A stretch of DNA of 64,000 nt, taken from NCBI RefSeq assembly GCF_020103695.1, contig NZ_JAHXBF010000016.1, positions 61,692 through 125,691 of the forward strand. The letters run 5' to 3'. The first letter of the stretch is position 1, and each line of letters begins with the position of its first letter. The position numbers were made by a program, and so were the translations under genes. This DNA is from Hyalangium versicolor (GTDB lineage Bacteria; Myxococcota; Myxococcia; Myxococcales; Myxococcaceae). Below, one piece after another: positions 25,888-35,056 of this stretch. The notes under the pieces are model-generated. The model was given only the letters and a program-made list of their open reading frames with translations, was not told where the DNA came from and did no database searches.

Positions 25888-27201
25888 TTACTGCCGCTGC
25901 TGCATCGCGCCAAGGTTTCGCGCGAGCCAAGCGCGGGCTGCCCCCACCAGGAACAAGGAGCCCGCACATAAGATGACGTCATCCTCCCCCGCGAGGCTCC
26001 TTGCGCCTACCAGGGCCTCGTCCAGGCGGGCATAGGCCCGTACATCCGCACACAGTGCACGCGCCTCGTCGAGGTACCGCTCAGGGGCCAGGGAGCGCGG
26101 GGTGTCGAGGGGCGTGAGGTGGATGGAGGCGCAGCGTGGAAAGAGGGCCCGCATCATGGGAGCGCGGTCCTTGTCGGCCACCACCCCGAAGACGGCGTGG
26201 ATGCGCCGCCCAGGGTAGAGGGCATCGAGCGAGGAGAGCAGCACGGCGATGCCGCCCGGGTTGTGGGCACCGTCCAGGACGACGGCCGGTCGCCTGCTCA
26301 GCTCCTCCAGGCGGCCGGGCCAGTAGGCCGAGGCAAGGCCTGTGCGCGCTGCATCCGCAGATACAGCTACGCCGCGCGCATCGAGCTGCTCCAACGCGGC
26401 GAGCGCCACGGACGCGTTCTGCCGCTGGTGAGGTCCTCGCAGGGAGAGGGAGAGTCCATCCAGGCTCCACCGGGGTCCTCTATAGGAGAGCCCTCCCGAG
26501 GGCGTCTCGTGAGAGGTGAGGTCCCTGCCCTCCAGCAGCACGGGAGCGCCCACCTGGGCTGCGATGCGGGAGATGGCATCGAGCGCCTCGGGTTCCTGGC
26601 GGCTGAGCACCACGGGCACCCCCGGCTTGAGGATGCCAGCCTTCTCGCCGGCGATGGCTCCGAGGGTGTTGCCCAGGTACTCCATGTGATCAAAGGAGAT
26701 GGGCGTGATGGCGGTGACGAGCGGCGTGACGGTGTTGGTGGCATCGAGCCGCCCGCCGAGCCCCGTCTCCAGCACGGCGATGTCCACGGCCTCCTGGGCG
26801 AAGTGCCAGAAGGCGATGACGGTGCCGAACTCGAAGTACGTGAGGGGCGCGGGAGTGGCGGCGGCTTCAGGGTAGCGCTCGAGGATCTCGAGGATGCGGC
26901 GGCCGAGCAGCTCGCGAGAGATCTCCGCGCCATCCACCTGGAAGCGCTCGGTGACGCGCTCCAGATGCGGAGAGGTATAGAGCGCCACACGGTGCCCGGC
27001 GGCGCGCAGGGCGGTGGCGGAGAAGGCGCAGGTGCTGCCCTTGCCATTGGTGCCCGCCACGTGGAGCGAGCGGTAGCGGCGCTCTGGATGGCCCAGAGCC
27101 TCGAGCGCTACGTGCATGCGCTCCAGGCCCGGCTTGATGACCGAGGGGTTCAACCGAGAAAAGAAGTCCAGCGCCTCGTCCGCTGTCCGGGGCATCGTCA
27201 T
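25888..27201 (-). CDS. folC: folylpolyglutamate synthase / dihydrofolate synthase
   Basis: The Mur-ligase family enzyme that adds glutamate to dihydropteroate and folates using ATP. Start 27201 gives 437 residues, the usual length. Motifs: the P-loop GTNGKGS (residues 50-56), AVLETGLGGRLDATN, EKAGILKPG and DGAHNPGG. The C-terminus holds the ligase domain with VFGVVADKD. A longer upstream open frame to 27612 overlaps the BTAD gene on the other strand and lacks Mur-ligase homology, so it was not used. The gene is divergent from the BTAD regulator; two short palindromes lie between them. Confidence 0.94.
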   Translation of the reverse strand: MTMPRTADEALDFFSRLNPSVIKPGLERMHVALEALGHPERRYRSLHVAGTNGKGSTCAFSATALRAAGHRVALYTSPHLERVTERFQVDGAEISRELLGRRILEILERYPEAAATPAPLTYFEFGTVIAFWHFAQEAVDIAVLETGLGGRLDATNTVTPLVTAITPISFDHMEYLGNTLGAIAGEKAGILKPGVPVVLSRQEPEALDAISRIAAQVGAPVLLEGRDLTSHETPSGGLSYRGPRWSLDGLSLSLRGPHQRQNASVALAALEQLDARGVAVSADAARTGLASAYWPGRLEELSRRPAVVLDGAHNPGGIAVLLSSLDALYPGRRIHAVFGVVADKDRAPMMRALFPRCASIHLTPLDTPRSLAPERYLDEARALCADVRAYARLDEALVGARSLAGEDDVILCAGSLFLVGAARAWLARNLGAMQQRQ

Positions 27202-27230
27202 GGTGTGGCCAGACCTTAATAATGGATGCA

Positions 27231-27248
27231 GCTGTACAGCACAGCTGT
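27231..27248. promoter_or_regulatory. tandem palindromes in the folC/BTAD divergent region
   Basis: GCTGTACAGC (27231-27240) and ACAGCTGT (27241-27248) are two perfect palindromes placed end to end in the gap between folC and the BTAD regulator. They may be an operator for either gene. That is inference from position; short palindromes also arise by chance. Confidence 0.35.
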
Positions 27249-27335
27249 CAGGCAAGCCCGTGTCTCCATCCAGTTCACGATTCTCAGCATGAATCGCCTT
27301 TGTCTGCGGGGAAAACCTCCGGTACGCCACGCGGT

Positions 27336-29423
27336 GTGACGGGCGAATGGGCAGCACGAGTGTTGGGGCTGGCGCACCTCGAAGGTCCTGAGGGCCAGCG
27401 CGTGCGGTTGGAGCGGCGAGCGGCGGTGCTGCTGGCGTACCTGGGACTGGAGGGGCCTTCTCCCAAGTTCGCCCTGGCCAGCCTGCTGTGGCCGGACTCG
27501 GCTCCGCAGACGGTGCGCGCCAACATGCGTCAGTTGCTGCGCCGCCTGCGTCTGGCGGGCCCGGGTGAGGCGTGGGTGGACGCGGATTCCGAGCGACTGG
27601 AGCTCGGCCCATCCCTGGCGGTGGACGCCGCGCGCCTCAAGGTGGCGGCCCGAAACCAGGAGCACGCGCGGGTGCTGGAGGCCCTCCCCGCCGAAGGTCC
27701 CGGACTGCTGCTGGCCGGCTTCGACTTCGATGACTGCCCCGAGCTGGCTCGTTGGGTAGAAGGAGTCCGCGCCGCGATCGACGGGTGGGTGCGCAAGGCG
27801 CGCGAGGCCGAGATCGAACGGTACACGTCCCTGGGCGACTGGTCGGCGGCCCTCGCTCTGGCCCAGAGCTGGGTCCAGCAGGAGCCCGAGTCCGAGCAGG
27901 CCGGTGTCCACCTCATCCGCCTGCACTACCTGCGGGGGGATCGAGGCGCGGCCCTGGCAGCCTTCGAGCGGCTGCGCTCCATGCTCTCTCGCGAGCTGGG
28001 CGTGGATCCCATGCCGGAGACGCTCGCGCTGGTGAGGCAAATCGAGAAGGGCACCGATCTGCCCCGGCCTCCGGTCACGGCTCGCCGGCCCCTGCCCCTG
28101 TCCGTGCTGCGCCCACCGCTACTGGCCGGCCGGGAGGCTGCATGGCGGCAGCTCGAGGAGGGCTGGAACGCCGGACTCATCCTGTTCATCACGGGAGAGC
28201 CCGGGGCCGGCAAGTCCCGCCTCGCCGAGGAGTTCGCGAGCACCCGTGGCCCGTGGGGACGGATCGAAGCGCGCATCGGGGACCGGGATGTTCCCTTTGC
28301 CTCGGCCGCACGCGCCTTCCGGACACAGATGGCCCGCTGGCCAGACGCGAAGCTGCCGGATTGGGTGCGCACCGAGCTCTCGCGCATCCTGCCCGAGCTG
28401 GGGGATCCCCGGTCCCTCCCGCCGCTGCGCTCGGAGGCCGACACGCTGCGCTTCTACGACGCGCAGGCGGAGGCGATCCGGCTGCTGCACCAGGAGGAGT
28501 GCGTCAGCATCGCGGATGACGTGCAGTACTGGGACAAGGCCAGCTCCAAGGCCTTCACCTACGCGCTCACGCGCATGGCCGAGGCGGGCGGAGCGCAGAG
28601 CCGAACCCTGCGCTTCATCGACTGCTACCGAAAGGGAGAGCTCCCGGCCTATTCCCAGACGTATGTGCACCAGCTGGTGGATCAAGGGGTGGCGCGTCTC
28701 ATCGAACTCGGCCCGCTCTCCGCACAAGAGGTACACCAGATGTTGGCGGGGCTGGAGCTACCGGGCGCCGAGCGCCATGCCGAGGCCTTGTCCCGGTATA
28801 CCGGTGGCAACCCGCTCTATGTGGTGGAGACGATCAAGCACTTCATCGAGACCGACTCGCTCCACAAGCCCTGGCCCGATCGACTGCCTCCTCCGGGGCG
28901 GGTGGGCCCGCTGATCCGGCGGCGGCTGGAGCAGTTGTCACCGCTGGCGCTGCAGAGTGCCCAACTCGCGGCCCTGGCGGGCTCCCACTTCCGGGCCTCC
29001 CTCGTCTCCGAGGCGCTTCAGGTGTCCGTCAGCGTGGCGCACTCGGCGCTCGCGGAGCTCGAGGCCGCCCAGGTCCTGATGGACGAGCGCTTCATCCATG
29101 ATCTGGTGAGGGAGGCAGTCCAGGACAGCCTCCAGCCTGCTTCCAAGCGGACCCTGCACGGCCGGCTCGCCACCGTGTTCGAGAACGAGGGCGCCCCTCC
29201 GCTGTTGCTGGCCCACCACTGGCTGGAGGCAGGCTCGATGGAGCGCGCCCTGCCCTACCTGCTGGCCGCCGCGCAGTCGCAGGAGCAGGTGCTGCCCCTG
29301 GAACAGGCCGCTGACCACTACGCACGCGCGGCGGTCCTCCTGGCGGAGGCTGGCCGAACCGAGGAAGCAGCCCAGGCGCGTGTGGCCGAGACCCGGTGTC
29401 GCATCCGGCCAGCGCGGAACTGA
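27336..29423 (+). CDS. BTAD-domain / AAA-ATPase transcriptional regulator
   Basis: GTG 27336 is preferred because the regulator domain begins there and because an in-frame ATG at 27222 lies only 20 bases from the divergent folC start and would add 38 residues with no domain pattern; no clear ribosome-binding site decides it. The protein (about 695 residues) has an OmpR/BTAD-like N-terminus (LERRAAVLLAYLGLEG, helical repeats to about 250), a P-loop GEPGAGKSRL, a Walker B-like region SIADDVQYWD, and helical ATPase and TPR-like segments to the end. Such signal-transduction ATPases control secondary-metabolism or development genes. Neighbouring genes do not reveal the target. Confidence 0.85.
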   Translation: MTGEWAARVLGLAHLEGPEGQRVRLERRAAVLLAYLGLEGPSPKFALASLLWPDSAPQTVRANMRQLLRRLRLAGPGEAWVDADSERLELGPSLAVDAARLKVAARNQEHARVLEALPAEGPGLLLAGFDFDDCPELARWVEGVRAAIDGWVRKAREAEIERYTSLGDWSAALALAQSWVQQEPESEQAGVHLIRLHYLRGDRGAALAAFERLRSMLSRELGVDPMPETLALVRQIEKGTDLPRPPVTARRPLPLSVLRPPLLAGREAAWRQLEEGWNAGLILFITGEPGAGKSRLAEEFASTRGPWGRIEARIGDRDVPFASAARAFRTQMARWPDAKLPDWVRTELSRILPELGDPRSLPPLRSEADTLRFYDAQAEAIRLLHQEECVSIADDVQYWDKASSKAFTYALTRMAEAGGAQSRTLRFIDCYRKGELPAYSQTYVHQLVDQGVARLIELGPLSAQEVHQMLAGLELPGAERHAEALSRYTGGNPLYVVETIKHFIETDSLHKPWPDRLPPPGRVGPLIRRRLEQLSPLALQSAQLAALAGSHFRASLVSEALQVSVSVAHSALAELEAAQVLMDERFIHDLVREAVQDSLQPASKRTLHGRLATVFENEGAPPLLLAHHWLEAGSMERALPYLLAAAQSQEQVLPLEQAADHYARAAVLLAEAGRTEEAAQARVAETRCRIRPARN

Positions 29424-29476
29424 GTCGGGGATCACTTCGTGGACGGCAGCCGTTGGGCGACACGGGCACGGACCTT

Positions 29477-29950
29477 TCACATCGCAGCCATGGCGGAGAC
29501 CGCCACGAAGCAATAGCGCAGGGCTTTGCCCAACGTGGTGAACACGAGAAAGGGAGCGACTCGGACACCCACGAGCCCCGCCGCGAGGACGAAGCCATCC
29601 CCCACGACGGGGAGCCATGAGAGCACGAGGATGGGAGAGCCCCACGTCCTCAACCGCTCCCGTGCACGCTCCAGCCGAGGCCCCTCGCGAGCACTCCGGC
29701 GGGAGACCCAGCGGCCCAGGAACCCTCCGCCTCCGCGCGCCACCCACCGCCCGAGCAGGTAGAGCGACAGTGCGCCGAGGACATTGCCCACGGTGGCCAC
29801 CGAGACGACCGCCACTGGAGACACGCCTCCGACGATGACGGCGGCCACCAGTGCCTCCGAGGGCATCGGCACGATCGAGCCCGCCAGCATGGCGACGACG
29901 AAGACGCCGGGGAGCCCCCAGGCGGCCAGGGTGACGGGATCAGGTATCAC
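29477..29950 (-). CDS. YqaA/DedA-type VTT-domain membrane protein
   Basis: 157 residues: hydrophobic segments around 12-30, 36-60, 102-125 and 135-157, and a VTT-like centre (GNVLGALSLYLLGRWVARGG) followed by a basic loop and SPILVLSWLPVVGDGFVLAA, typical of YqaA/DedA proteins. Some DedA members recycle lipid carriers such as undecaprenyl phosphate or help membrane-potential homeostasis; which applies here is unknown. It lies 24 bases downstream of the ABC-type permease gene on the same strand and is convergent with the BTAD gene. Confidence 0.85.
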   Translation of the reverse strand: MIPDPVTLAAWGLPGVFVVAMLAGSIVPMPSEALVAAVIVGGVSPVAVVSVATVGNVLGALSLYLLGRWVARGGGGFLGRWVSRRSAREGPRLERARERLRTWGSPILVLSWLPVVGDGFVLAAGLVGVRVAPFLVFTTLGKALRYCFVAVSAMAAM

Positions 29951-29974
29951 GAGGAGAGCGCAGCCTACCGGCCG

Positions 29975-32365
29975 CTACTCGGACCGCAAGGTGAGTCCGG
30001 GATCCACCCGGGCCGCGCGCCTGGCCGGCAGCCATGCGGCGATCAGGCCCACCATGCCCAGCAGCGCCGCGACGCCCAGCAGCGTGGGCACGTCCGTGGG
30101 GGTGACACCGTAGAGCAGCCCGCGCGCCACCTGCCCCAACCCCACCGCCGCCGGCAATCCCACCAGGAGCGCGAAGCCCACCAGCCGTCCCGCGGCGCCC
30201 ACCACCAGCCTCACCAGATTGCGCTCGGTCGCACCCAGGGCCCGGCGGATGGACAGCTCGCGCGTGCGCTGCGTCACGCTGTAGGACATCACGCCCCAGA
30301 TGCCGAGCGCCGCCAGCAGGAGGGCCAGCCCCGACAGGGCGGAGAGCACGTTGAGCAGCAATTCGTAGCGCTGCTTGCCACGGGCCACCAACGCATCGAG
30401 CTTCTGCAGCGTGGGCACCGGCAGCTCCGGATCCACGCCCTTCACCACCGAGCGAACCTGCGCGAGCGTGGGCTCGGGCGATCCGCGAACGATGAGGTTC
30501 AGCACCTCTGGCCCCGTCTGGGCCACCGGCAGATAGAACGCGGGTCCCGGGGCCTCCGTCAGCTCGATGTGGCGCACGTCTCCCACGATGCCGACCACGG
30601 TCCACCACGTCGTCGAGTTGAAGGAGAACCGGCTGCCCAGCGGATCCCGCCCCGCGAGGAACGAGCGCACGAAGGCCTCGTTGACCACCGCTACCAGAGC
30701 CGCACCCTGTCCATCCGTCGCATCGAAAAGGCGGCCGCGCTTCAAGGGAACTCCCAGGGCCTCGAAGGCGCCGGGGCTGGCGATACGGTGCTCGGCGTGG
30801 CGCGAGCCCGTGTCGTCCGTCCCCTCCACCATGACGCCCGACGAGGTGGTGGATCCCGCCAGGTGGATCTCCCGCTGCAGTCCCACGGCTCGGATGCCAG
30901 GAATCGAGGCCAGGGCCTCCTCCAGGCGGGCCGCGACGCGAACACGCGAGGACTCGTCCGGGTAGCGCTGGGCTGGCAGTTGCACCGCCGCGGACACCGC
31001 GCCCTCGGGGTGGAAGCCGAGATCCACCTCGGAGAGCTGCGCGAGCGTCCGCACGAGGAGGCCCGCGCCCGTGAGCAGCACGAGCGCCAGGGCGAGCTGC
31101 ACCACCACGAGGGCCGCGCGCAGCGGATGGCGGGCCCCGGTGGAGCCATGCCCCCCGGACAGCAGCGGCAGCAGCGCGATACGGGCGGAGTCGAGCGCGG
31201 GCACCAGTCCAAGGAGCACGGCGACCCCCACACACAGCCCGGCGGCGAAGAGCAACACGGGCAGGTGCAGCTCCGGTGCGGCGAGGTTCCGCAGCGCCGG
31301 AGGCAACGCCGCAGTGAGGGCATCCGTGCCCCACAGGGCGATCAGCAACCCCACCGCGCTCCCCATCAACGCCAGCAGCAAGCTCTCGGCGAGCGTCTCG
31401 CTGATGCGGTGCCGCAGGCTCGCTCCGAGTGCGGAGCGAATGGCCCCCTCACGCCTGCGGTGCATGGCGCGAGCCAGCAGCAGGTTGGCGACGTTGGCGC
31501 AAGCGATGAAGAGAACGAAGGCCGCCGCGCCCCACAAAGCAAACACGACAGGGCGGCTGCGCCCGGTGACATCCGCCTGCCAGGACAGCGCGCTCACGTC
31601 ATGGGGCGGCTCGGAGTCTCCATCCTCCCCCGTTCGAGAGAACAAGGGGACGCTGCGCTGGAAGGCAGCGAGCCGCGCGGACTCCAACGCCACGCCGGGC
31701 TTCAGCCGGGCCAGCACCGTCAGGCGGTGGTGGCCCAGCGCCTCCGGGTTCGTCCGCAGCAGCAGCGGCAGCCAGACCTCGACCTCCTTGCTGGAGTCCC
31801 CCAGCGCGAAGCCCTGGGGCAGTACTCCCGCGATACGCACGGCGGTGCCATCCAGCCAGAGCGTCTGACCCGCAGCGGCCCCGGCAGTGGCGAACAGCCG
31901 CGTCGCCAGGTTGTGCGAGACGAGCGCCACGGGAGCCGCGCCGGGCTGCGCATCCGCGGGCTCGAACGGACGGCCGGCGACAGGCGCCACGCCCACGACA
32001 GAGAAGAGATTGGGGGTGGTGCGCACCGCCTGGAGCCGCTCGGGCAGCTCTCCTCCAGTGCGGTTGACGGAGGTGGAGAAGAAGCCCGCCACTCCACTGA
32101 AGGCCCGCGTCTCCTCGCTCCACGCCGCGGCCTCCGGCTCCGAGGGGCTCACGTCGCCATCCTCGGGCTGGACGCAGTACAGCCGCACCAACTGCTCGCT
32201 CTGGGGGAAGGGCAACGGGCGCAGCACCAGCGCATGCACCATGCTGAAGATGACCGTGTTGGCTCCCAGCGCCAGGCCCAGCGTCAGCACCACGGCGAGG
32301 GTGAAGCCCGGCGTGCGACGCAGCCCGCGCCAGGCATATCGGGCATCTCTGAGGAACGCTTCCAT
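29975..32365 (-). CDS. MacB/FtsX-type orphan ABC permease (duplicated-domain type)
   Basis: 796 residues from ATG 32365. The architecture is two FtsX/MacB permease modules in one chain: MEAFLRDARYAWRGLRRTPG followed by a membrane segment, an extracytoplasmic MacB_PCD domain (about 60-250) and three membrane helices, then a repeat of this plan in the C-terminal half with a final three-helix FtsX block ending TLRSE. This matches the permeases called ADOP, which usually occur without a dedicated ATPase gene. None is adjacent here. The longer open frame to 32785 gives no permease-like sequence. The substrate is unknown; efflux or lipoprotein-related roles are typical of MacB relatives. Confidence 0.88.
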   Translation of the reverse strand: MEAFLRDARYAWRGLRRTPGFTLAVVLTLGLALGANTVIFSMVHALVLRPLPFPQSEQLVRLYCVQPEDGDVSPSEPEAAAWSEETRAFSGVAGFFSTSVNRTGGELPERLQAVRTTPNLFSVVGVAPVAGRPFEPADAQPGAAPVALVSHNLATRLFATAGAAAGQTLWLDGTAVRIAGVLPQGFALGDSSKEVEVWLPLLLRTNPEALGHHRLTVLARLKPGVALESARLAAFQRSVPLFSRTGEDGDSEPPHDVSALSWQADVTGRSRPVVFALWGAAAFVLFIACANVANLLLARAMHRRREGAIRSALGASLRHRISETLAESLLLALMGSAVGLLIALWGTDALTAALPPALRNLAAPELHLPVLLFAAGLCVGVAVLLGLVPALDSARIALLPLLSGGHGSTGARHPLRAALVVVQLALALVLLTGAGLLVRTLAQLSEVDLGFHPEGAVSAAVQLPAQRYPDESSRVRVAARLEEALASIPGIRAVGLQREIHLAGSTTSSGVMVEGTDDTGSRHAEHRIASPGAFEALGVPLKRGRLFDATDGQGAALVAVVNEAFVRSFLAGRDPLGSRFSFNSTTWWTVVGIVGDVRHIELTEAPGPAFYLPVAQTGPEVLNLIVRGSPEPTLAQVRSVVKGVDPELPVPTLQKLDALVARGKQRYELLLNVLSALSGLALLLAALGIWGVMSYSVTQRTRELSIRRALGATERNLVRLVVGAAGRLVGFALLVGLPAAVGLGQVARGLLYGVTPTDVPTLLGVAALLGMVGLIAAWLPARRAARVDPGLTLRSE

Positions 32366-32568
32366 GGTGACTGCCGCCTCCGCCGGAAACCCGCCATCCT
32401 CCCACATCCGTCTCGAAGGGAGGGAAGGCTCTCGGCAGAGGCATAAGCAGGTTCCGCACCAACGTGCCGGCGGGTGCGGTTCCCTAGGAGCGCGGAGCCT
32501 CCGGCCGGGCGAAACCGGGGGACACTGTCCGAACCTGGGACGGCGCGTCCCGGATGTGAACAGCCCGG

Positions 32569-34107
32569 CTACCCCACGGCGAGCCGGGAGAGCACCTCCT
32601 CGACATGGTCCCTCACGAAGGGCTTCTCCATGGTGGGGTTGGGTACCTGGGCGATGAAGGCCCGCGCCGCCTCCGTGAAGATGCCCCCCGTCATGAAGAC
32701 GACCTGCCGCGTCAGCGCGGGGAACTGCTCCTGAAGCACCCGGTAGAACTCCATCCCACTCATGTACGGCATCATCAGGTCGCACAGGACCACGTCGAAC
32801 CGCTCGCCCTCGCGCAGCCGATCGAGCGCCTCACGCGCCTCGGTGATGGTGACGAGTTCGTGGTTGTGGCCCAGCATCCGCTTCAACGCCGTGCCCACGG
32901 AGGGCTCGTCGTCCACCACGAGCACCCGCAGGACGCGCGGGAGTGGAGGCGGAGTACGAGGGATCTCGCGGCGGACGGGGGACTGACGGGACGGAGGGAA
33001 CACCGCGCGGAAGCAGGTGCCCACCGAGGGGTGGCTGCGCACCTCGATCTCCCCGCCCGCCTCCGAGACGATCGCGTGCGAGATGGCGAGCCCCAGCCCC
33101 GTGCCCTGACCCACCGGCTTGGTGGTGAAGAACGGATCGAAGATGCGCTCCAGGTGCTGGGGCGGGATGCCGCAACCGTTGTCCTCCACCTCGACGACCG
33201 CGCGACCCTGGCCATCCATGAACGTGGCCACGCGGACCTGGTTCTCCGAGGTGCGATCCTCCGGCAGGGCCTGCACGGCGTTGATCAACAGGTTGACCAA
33301 CACCTGGCCCAGGCGAGCCTCGTTCCCCACGACCGCGGGCACCGGCCCCAGCTCCTGCCGGACCGTGCAGCGGTGGCGCAGTTGGTGCGCGGTGACCTTG
33401 AGCGCCCACTCCGCCGCGGCGCGCAGGTTCGCCCGCTGCGCTGCCCCGGGTGAGCTCTGGGAGAAGGTCTTCAGATCCCGGACGATGTCTCGGATGCGAT
33501 GGGCGCCCTCCAGGGCCTCTCCAAGAGATTCGTTCACTTCCTCCCAGAGCTCCTGCGAGGGCCTCCCGCTCAGGCTCGGCAGGCTCTCCCGCACGAACGC
33601 CAGGGACGCGGTGACGAACGAGAGCGGGTTGTTGATCTCATGGGCCACCCCCGCCGCCAGCGTGCCCACGGAGGCCAGCTGACTTGCCAATTGCAATCGC
33701 AGACGCAATTGCCGCTCCTCGGTGATGTCTCTCGCCACGAGGAGCAGCGAGCGCTCCTCGTCGAAGTCGACCTCTCGCAGCAACGAGGCCTCGACCACCA
33801 CGGGCTCCCGCCCCTCTCTCAACAGCCGCAGCTCCGTGCGCTCGCCCTCCTCGGGTGGAACATGGTGCCGCGCGAGCATCCACCGACAACGCTCCTGATC
33901 CTCGGGCGCCAGCAGCGAGACGAGGCTCCGGCCCACGAGCAGGCTCGCGGAAGGAACTCCCACGCTAAGCGCCGCGCGAGCGTTGGCGAACCGGATCTCT
34001 CCGCTCGGACGAACGATGACGATGACATCAGGGATGTGCTCGATGATCTCGAGGAACTCGAGCTGCTGCGTCACCAGACGCTGTGTCCACGCGGCGTCGG
34101 TACTCAT
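32569..34107 (-). CDS. hybrid histidine kinase (PAS-HisKA-HATPase-REC)
   Basis: ATG 34107 gives a 512-residue protein; a longer frame to 34218 lacks domain sequence. A PAS domain spans about 18-130. HisKA is next, with the phosphoacceptor in AAGVAHEINNPLSF (His156), then HATPase with DNGCGIPP, FDPFFTTKPVGQGTGLGLAI and a receiver domain at the C-terminus (VLVVDDEPS; CDLMMP with Asp443; FMTGG; MEKPF). The protein has no membrane segment, so it is cytoplasmic and probably phosphorylates its own receiver. No output regulator is adjacent. It is divergent from slyD. Confidence 0.93.
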   Translation of the reverse strand: MSTDAAWTQRLVTQQLEFLEIIEHIPDVIVIVRPSGEIRFANARAALSVGVPSASLLVGRSLVSLLAPEDQERCRWMLARHHVPPEEGERTELRLLREGREPVVVEASLLREVDFDEERSLLLVARDITEERQLRLRLQLASQLASVGTLAAGVAHEINNPLSFVTASLAFVRESLPSLSGRPSQELWEEVNESLGEALEGAHRIRDIVRDLKTFSQSSPGAAQRANLRAAAEWALKVTAHQLRHRCTVRQELGPVPAVVGNEARLGQVLVNLLINAVQALPEDRTSENQVRVATFMDGQGRAVVEVEDNGCGIPPQHLERIFDPFFTTKPVGQGTGLGLAISHAIVSEAGGEIEVRSHPSVGTCFRAVFPPSRQSPVRREIPRTPPPLPRVLRVLVVDDEPSVGTALKRMLGHNHELVTITEAREALDRLREGERFDVVLCDLMMPYMSGMEFYRVLQEQFPALTRQVVFMTGGIFTEAARAFIAQVPNPTMEKPFVRDHVEEVLSRLAVG

Positions 34108-34221
34108 GGCCAGCCTGCCTGCGCTGGCTGTGTATAGACATTTCCCAGCATGGGTCCCCCCCACTGCTGAAAGCATCTGCTTCATGTAAAGATTCACATA
34201 GCCCAACGAGAGCCGCAATCC

Positions 34222-34256
34222 ATTCCAAGCCGGAAAGCCCTCATCAAGCTTGGAAT
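34222..34256. promoter_or_regulatory. 9-bp inverted repeat between the kinase gene and slyD
   Basis: ATTCCAAGC (34222-34230) and GCTTGGAAT (34248-34256) form a perfect inverted repeat with a 17-base loop in the divergent intergenic region. A shorter dyad, GTTCT-TGCC-AGAAC, follows at 34268-34281. These are candidate operators or leader stems; the assignment is positional only. Confidence 0.45.
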
Positions 34257-34362
34257 TCGTTTAGAGTGTTCTTGCCAGAACTGATGCGACCTCCGGACGG
34301 GCTTCTGTGCTAGACGGCACCGGCTTCAATCCCGCCTCACTGTTGCTCCGAGGAGAGCACCC

Positions 34363-34845
34363 ATGGAAATCGCGAAGGACAGCGTCGTCTCGATCAACTA
34401 CCGGCTGCATCTGGGGGACGGGAAGATCATCGAGGAGAGCGAGGAGAGCGACCCGCTCGTCTACCTGCATGGGTACGAGGAGATCGTCCCCGGCCTGGAG
34501 AAGGCGCTGGAGGGCAAGAAGGTGGGCGACTCCCTGAAGGTGCAGGTGTCCCCCGCGGAAGGCTACGGGGATTACGACCCCGAGGGCGTGGAGGAAGTGC
34601 CGCGCGAGGACTTCCCGGCGGACCTGGAGCTGGAGGAGGGCGGCATCGTCAGCGCCACGGACGACGAGGGAGACGAGGTGGACTTCCTCGTGAAGGAGGT
34701 GCGCCCCAAGACGGTGGTGGTGGACTTCAACCACCCGCTGGCCGGCAAGACGCTCCACTTCGAGGTGAAGGTGCTCGAGGTGCGCGCGGCCACCGCGGAG
34801 GAGCTCGAGCACGGCCACGCGCACTCGCCGGGCCACGAGCACTGA
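34363..34845 (+). CDS. slyD: SlyD-type FKBP peptidyl-prolyl cis-trans isomerase
   Basis: 160 residues. FKBP core motifs: VSINYRLHLGDGKIIEES, VPGLEKALEGKKVGD, and an inserted IF chaperone flap (EEVPREDFPADLELEEGG ... FNHPLAGKTLHFEVKV). The C-terminus is short and His-rich (EHGHAHSPGHEH), a reduced version of the SlyD metal-binding tail that chaperones nickel for hydrogenases in enterobacteria. The protein folds and isomerises proline peptides in the cytoplasm. The gene is divergent from the kinase gene, and GAGGAG lies 7 bases upstream of the ATG. Confidence 0.95.
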   Translation: MEIAKDSVVSINYRLHLGDGKIIEESEESDPLVYLHGYEEIVPGLEKALEGKKVGDSLKVQVSPAEGYGDYDPEGVEEVPREDFPADLELEEGGIVSATDDEGDEVDFLVKEVRPKTVVVDFNHPLAGKTLHFEVKVLEVRAATAEELEHGHAHSPGHEH

Positions 34846-34993
34846 ACCGAAGTCCGACTCGGATTCCGAACGATTCATTGCCCTCGGGATCCAGGACGGC
34901 TTTGGCCAATGCACACCCTGCCGCCATCCCCCTCCTCAATCCGCGGTGTGAGCTTGTGATCACGCGGAAGCTCTGCGCAAAAGAGCGCCACGT

Positions 34994-35024
34994 CCCAGCT
35001 GTCACCCCGCGTGACAGACCTGGG
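34994..35024. promoter_or_regulatory. dyad-symmetric site upstream of a GNAT/FemAB-like gene
   Basis: CTGTCAC-CCCGC-GTGACAG (34999-35017) is a perfect 7-base inverted repeat, flanked by CCCAG/CTGGG that lengthens the dyad with a 2-base bulge. It lies about 40 bases upstream of the ATG at 35057. Its position fits an operator overlapping the promoter of that gene; a hairpin terminator for slyD is less likely because slyD ends 148 bases earlier. Confidence 0.5.
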
Positions 35025-35056
35025 CACGGGCTTCTCGGGGGGAGGATTCAAGCGCC

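Noticed and set aside
27222..27335. N-terminal extension of the BTAD regulator from ATG 27222
   Set aside because: The 38 added residues have no domain pattern, overlap the palindromes, and leave only 20 bases to the divergent folC start.
32454..32479. CCGCACC/GGTGCGG inverted repeat between the kinase and permease genes as a terminator
   Set aside because: The 7-base stem has a 12-base loop, lies 90 bases past the kinase stop and has no U-tract. Chance occurrence is likely in such GC-rich DNA.
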